Assembly (NCBI GenBank): GCA_016717265.1
Contig: JADKFX010000001.1
Span: 2,430,501 to 2,494,500 of the forward strand
DNA from: Saprospiraceae bacterium
GTDB lineage: Bacteria; Bacteroidota; Bacteroidia; Chitinophagales; Saprospiraceae
Length of the DNA stretch: 64,000 nt
Direction of reading: 5' to 3'
A model generated the notes under the pieces. The model searched no databases, was not told the DNA's origin, and saw nothing but the letters and a program-made list of their open reading frames with translations. A program made the position numbers and the translations under genes. Positions 61,903-64,000 of the stretch are shown piece after piece (positions within the stretch are counted from its first letter, which is position 1; the number at the start of each line of letters is the position of its first letter).

Positions 61903-63588
61903 TTAGAATAAGCCACTAATAACACCGAATTCATCAATGTCTATTTTTTCTGCAGAAGGTTCATCAGGTAAGCCTGGCATTCGCATTATTTCCCCAGTAA
62001 TGGGTACAATAAATCCGGCACCTGCAGCAATTTCTATTTGTCTTACAGTGAGTATAAAATCTCTTGGCCTGCCGATTAAATCTGGATTATCAGATAATGA
62101 TTTTTGAGTTTTTGCAATACATACTGGTAAGTGATTTAAATTCAAACTTTGTATCTTTTTTAAATCATTCTTTGCATCTGCTGAATATTCAACGGAAGCA
62201 GCACCATAAATCTTAGTAGCAATTGCATGTATTTTTTGTTCTGGTTCCCAATTGAGTTCGTAACAAGGAATAAAGGGTTCATTCCAGCGATCTGCAATTT
62301 TAGCAACTTTTTCAGCTAATTCTATTGCACCTTCACCACCTTTAGCCCAGACTTCTGAAAATACAGCTTCTGCTCCAAAAGCTTTGCATTTTTCCTTGAT
62401 AATATTTAATTCTTCATCTGTATCGGTTGCAAATTTATTAATAGCGACAACTGCAGGTAATCCAAATTGTTTTGCATTTTCAAGATGTTTTTCAAGGTTT
62501 TCACATCCTTTTTCAACCGCTTTTGCATCGGGATTAGATAAATTCTTAAGGGACTTTCCACCATGATATTTTAAAGCGCGAACGGTTGCCACAATTACCA
62601 CTGCATTTGGCGACAAACCAGCCGCTCTGCATTTAATATCTAAAAATTTCTCAGCGCCTAAATCAAATCCAAAACCAGCTTCGGTCACTACATAATCTGA
62701 TAAGGACATACCCATTTTGGTTGCAATGATCGTATTGGTTCCTTGAGCAATATTTGCAAATGGTCCTCCATGGATAATCGCAGGATTGCCTTCGATCGTT
62801 TGTACTAAGTTAGGTTTTATTGCGTCTTTTAAAAGCGCGGCCATAGCACCCTCTGCTTTCAAATCTCTTGCAAATATTGGTTTTTTGTCAAAAGTGAAAC
62901 CAATAAAAATATTACCCATTTTCTGTTTTAAATCGGTAAGGTCTTTCGATAAACATAAAATAGCCATAATTTCTGACGCCGCAGTAATGTCAAAACCTGA
63001 TTCCCGAGGGATACCATTCCCGGTTCCGCCCAATCCAATGGTCATTTTTCGAAGAGAACGGTCATTCATATCCATCACGCGTTTCCAGGCAATCGTTCTC
63101 GAATCTAGTCCTAGATTGAATTTTTTATTCTGAAGATTATTATCAATTAATGCGGCGAGTAAATTATGGGCCTTTTCAACTGCTGAAAAATCTCCTGTAA
63201 AATGAAGATTTATATCCTCCATAGGCAATACCTGAGACCATCCACCTCCTGTTGCACCTCCTTTAATTCCAAACACTGGTCCTAAAGATGGTTCTCTTAA
63301 CACTACAGTTGTTTTTTTGCCAATTTTATTCAATCCTTCCGACAAACCAATAGAAGTGGTTGTTTTACCTTCTCCTGCTGGTGTAGGCGAAATTGCAGAA
63401 ACCAAAATTAACTTACAATCTTTTACTTTTTCTTCACGAATTAAACTTAAAGGCAATTTTGCTTTAAATGAACCGTATAGTTCTAGTTTGTCTGGTGTTA
63501 AGTCTAACTTTTCGGCTATTTTTGTAATTCCTTGTAATTTTATTGATTGAGCTATCTCAATGTCTGAATTTAGTTTATTTGAAACCAT
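61903..63588 (-). CDS. fhs: Formate-tetrahydrofolate ligase
   Basis: The enzyme joins formate to tetrahydrofolate with ATP, giving 10-formyl-THF for purine and fMet synthesis. The 561-residue product has the P-loop SPTPAGEGKTTTSIGL near residue 68, REPSLGPVFGIKGGATGGGWSQVLPMEDINLHFTGD near 98-135 and AEFG-type text EAGFGFDLGAEKFLDIKCR near 308. The length is standard. It may supply one-carbon units to the pur genes elsewhere in the window. Confidence 0.97.
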   Translation of the reverse strand: MVSNKLNSDIEIAQSIKLQGITKIAEKLDLTPDKLELYGSFKAKLPLSLIREEKVKDCKLILVSAISPTPAGEGKTTTSIGLSEGLNKIGKKTTVVLREPSLGPVFGIKGGATGGGWSQVLPMEDINLHFTGDFSAVEKAHNLLAALIDNNLQNKKFNLGLDSRTIAWKRVMDMNDRSLRKMTIGLGGTGNGIPRESGFDITAASEIMAILCLSKDLTDLKQKMGNIFIGFTFDKKPIFARDLKAEGAMAALLKDAIKPNLVQTIEGNPAIIHGGPFANIAQGTNTIIATKMGMSLSDYVVTEAGFGFDLGAEKFLDIKCRAAGLSPNAVVIVATVRALKYHGGKSLKNLSNPDAKAVEKGCENLEKHLENAKQFGLPAVVAINKFATDTDEELNIIKEKCKAFGAEAVFSEVWAKGGEGAIELAEKVAKIADRWNEPFIPCYELNWEPEQKIHAIATKIYGAASVEYSADAKNDLKKIQSLNLNHLPVCIAKTQKSLSDNPDLIGRPRDFILTVRQIEIAAGAGFIVPITGEIMRMPGLPDEPSAEKIDIDEFGVISGLF

Positions 63589-63593
63589 ACGTT

Positions 63594-64000
63594 ATGAAAA
63601 TTTATAATCGCCTTTGTGATGCAAAAATGACACCAATTGCTTTGGTTTGCTTTGTTTTATTTTTAAATTGCAAGAACAGCCCAACAAAAACAGAACAACC
63701 AGTAACCACAAGTCAGGAATTGGCAGGGCAAATGCCAAATAAGGATAGCTCAAAAAACACAATTCATTATCCTGCTGAAAAGCATCTTAAAAATGTAAAA
63801 CAACTTACTTTCGGCGGCAATAATGCAGAAGCCTATTGGAGTTTCGATGGTAAAATGCTGGTTTTTCAATCCGATAACCCGGCTTGGGGTGCAGAATGTG
63901 ATCAAATATATTATTTCAATCCCGATCTAGATGATTTATCAAAAAACAAACCGCATTATATTTCTAGAAGAGGAGGCCGGACTACCTGTTCTTATTTTAT
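63594..64000 (+). CDS. Partial PD40/TolB-like lipoprotein
   Basis: The frame starts at the ATG at 63594 and is cut by the window edge. It has a lipoprotein signal (VCFVLFLNC) and, from residue 70, the text VKQLTFGGNNAEAYWSFDGK and LVFQSDNPAWG, which is the PD40/TolB beta-propeller repeat. It is divergent from fhs by 5 bp. Only about 135 residues are seen, so its full domain content is unknown. Confidence 0.7.
   Translation, partial: MKIYNRLCDAKMTPIALVCFVLFLNCKNSPTKTEQPVTTSQELAGQMPNKDSSKNTIHYPAEKHLKNVKQLTFGGNNAEAYWSFDGKMLVFQSDNPAWGAECDQIYYFNPDLDDLSKNKPHYISRRGGRTTCSYF

Noticed and set aside
1..64000. tRNA genes, prophage, CRISPR arrays or defence systems
   Set aside because: No cloverleaf with a TTCGA arm, no phage structural genes, no regular repeat-spacer array and no restriction or defence protein were recognised. 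Short stretches like GGTTCGA occur only inside genes or without arms.

Overview
The window reads as chromosome of an AT-rich member of the Bacteroidota, most likely a Saprospiria/Saprospiraceae-type bacterium (the class is inference). The phylum call rests on C-terminal T9SS sorting domains on two secreted proteins, a GldC protein, TonB-dependent receptors with carboxypeptidase-like N-termini, DUF2911, DUF4249 and DUF5689 proteins, a fused DAHP synthase/chorismate mutase, an MqnD gene of futalosine menaquinone synthesis, and promoters whose -7 box reads TAnnTTTG.

Positions 1-6000 are an accessory, decaying region. Genes are sparse, mostly single and all on the minus strand, with long gaps. 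It holds a broken outer-membrane protein gene, a secreted VCBS/FG-GAP protein, a broken TauE/SafE permease gene, a YjdM zinc-ribbon protein, the tail of an IS91-type transposase and a propeller lipoprotein. Short attC-like repeats lie 28-36 bp upstream of three of the unrelated starts, so an old integron-like cassette array is a possible but unproven reading.

From 6000 onward the window is dense housekeeping chromosome. 6.0-18 kb: purEK, dihydroorotase, a membrane zincin, a metallo-beta-lactamase-fold enzyme, ribH, a TPR protein, pdhA, an S9 peptidase, recF with a DUF721/DciA-like gene, and a DUF2911 protein. 18-23.6 kb: a sodium:solute symporter operon with a PIG-L deacetylase and an unannotated 34-residue membrane peptide, then the aromatic-pathway fusion enzyme. 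23.6-32 kb: a cupin protein, purM, purB, miaE, another small membrane peptide, a PIF1-type helicase and a secreted nuclease-like EEP protein. 32-40.6 kb: a receptor/DUF5689 lipoprotein pair, a TrmN6-like methylase, a MATE pump, a small HTH protein and alanine dehydrogenase.

40.6-41 kb is a gene-free stretch with two similar terminator-ended small RNA candidates upstream of alanine dehydrogenase. 41-47.7 kb holds mqnD, an RluA-type pseudouridine synthase, the SRP RNA gene, transaldolase, a nucleoside phosphorylase, an ArsC-like protein, a lipoprotein, a LuxE-like acyltransferase and a cell-wall amidase. 47.8-52.9 kb holds ccmB, a CcmC with an unusual periplasmic insertion, ccmD, glutamate dehydrogenase, an Lrp regulator and a TraB protein. 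53-64 kb holds a receptor/DUF4249 pair, gldC, an unknown membrane protein with a THEP1-like NTPase, a molybdoenzyme-maturation operon (DUF7009-like, fdhD, mobA), an M28 peptidase, formate-tetrahydrofolate ligase and the start of a PD40 lipoprotein cut by the window edge.

The purine genes purE, purK, purM, purB and fhs (one-carbon supply) are scattered rather than in one operon. No tRNA, rRNA, CRISPR array, prophage or intact transposon was seen.
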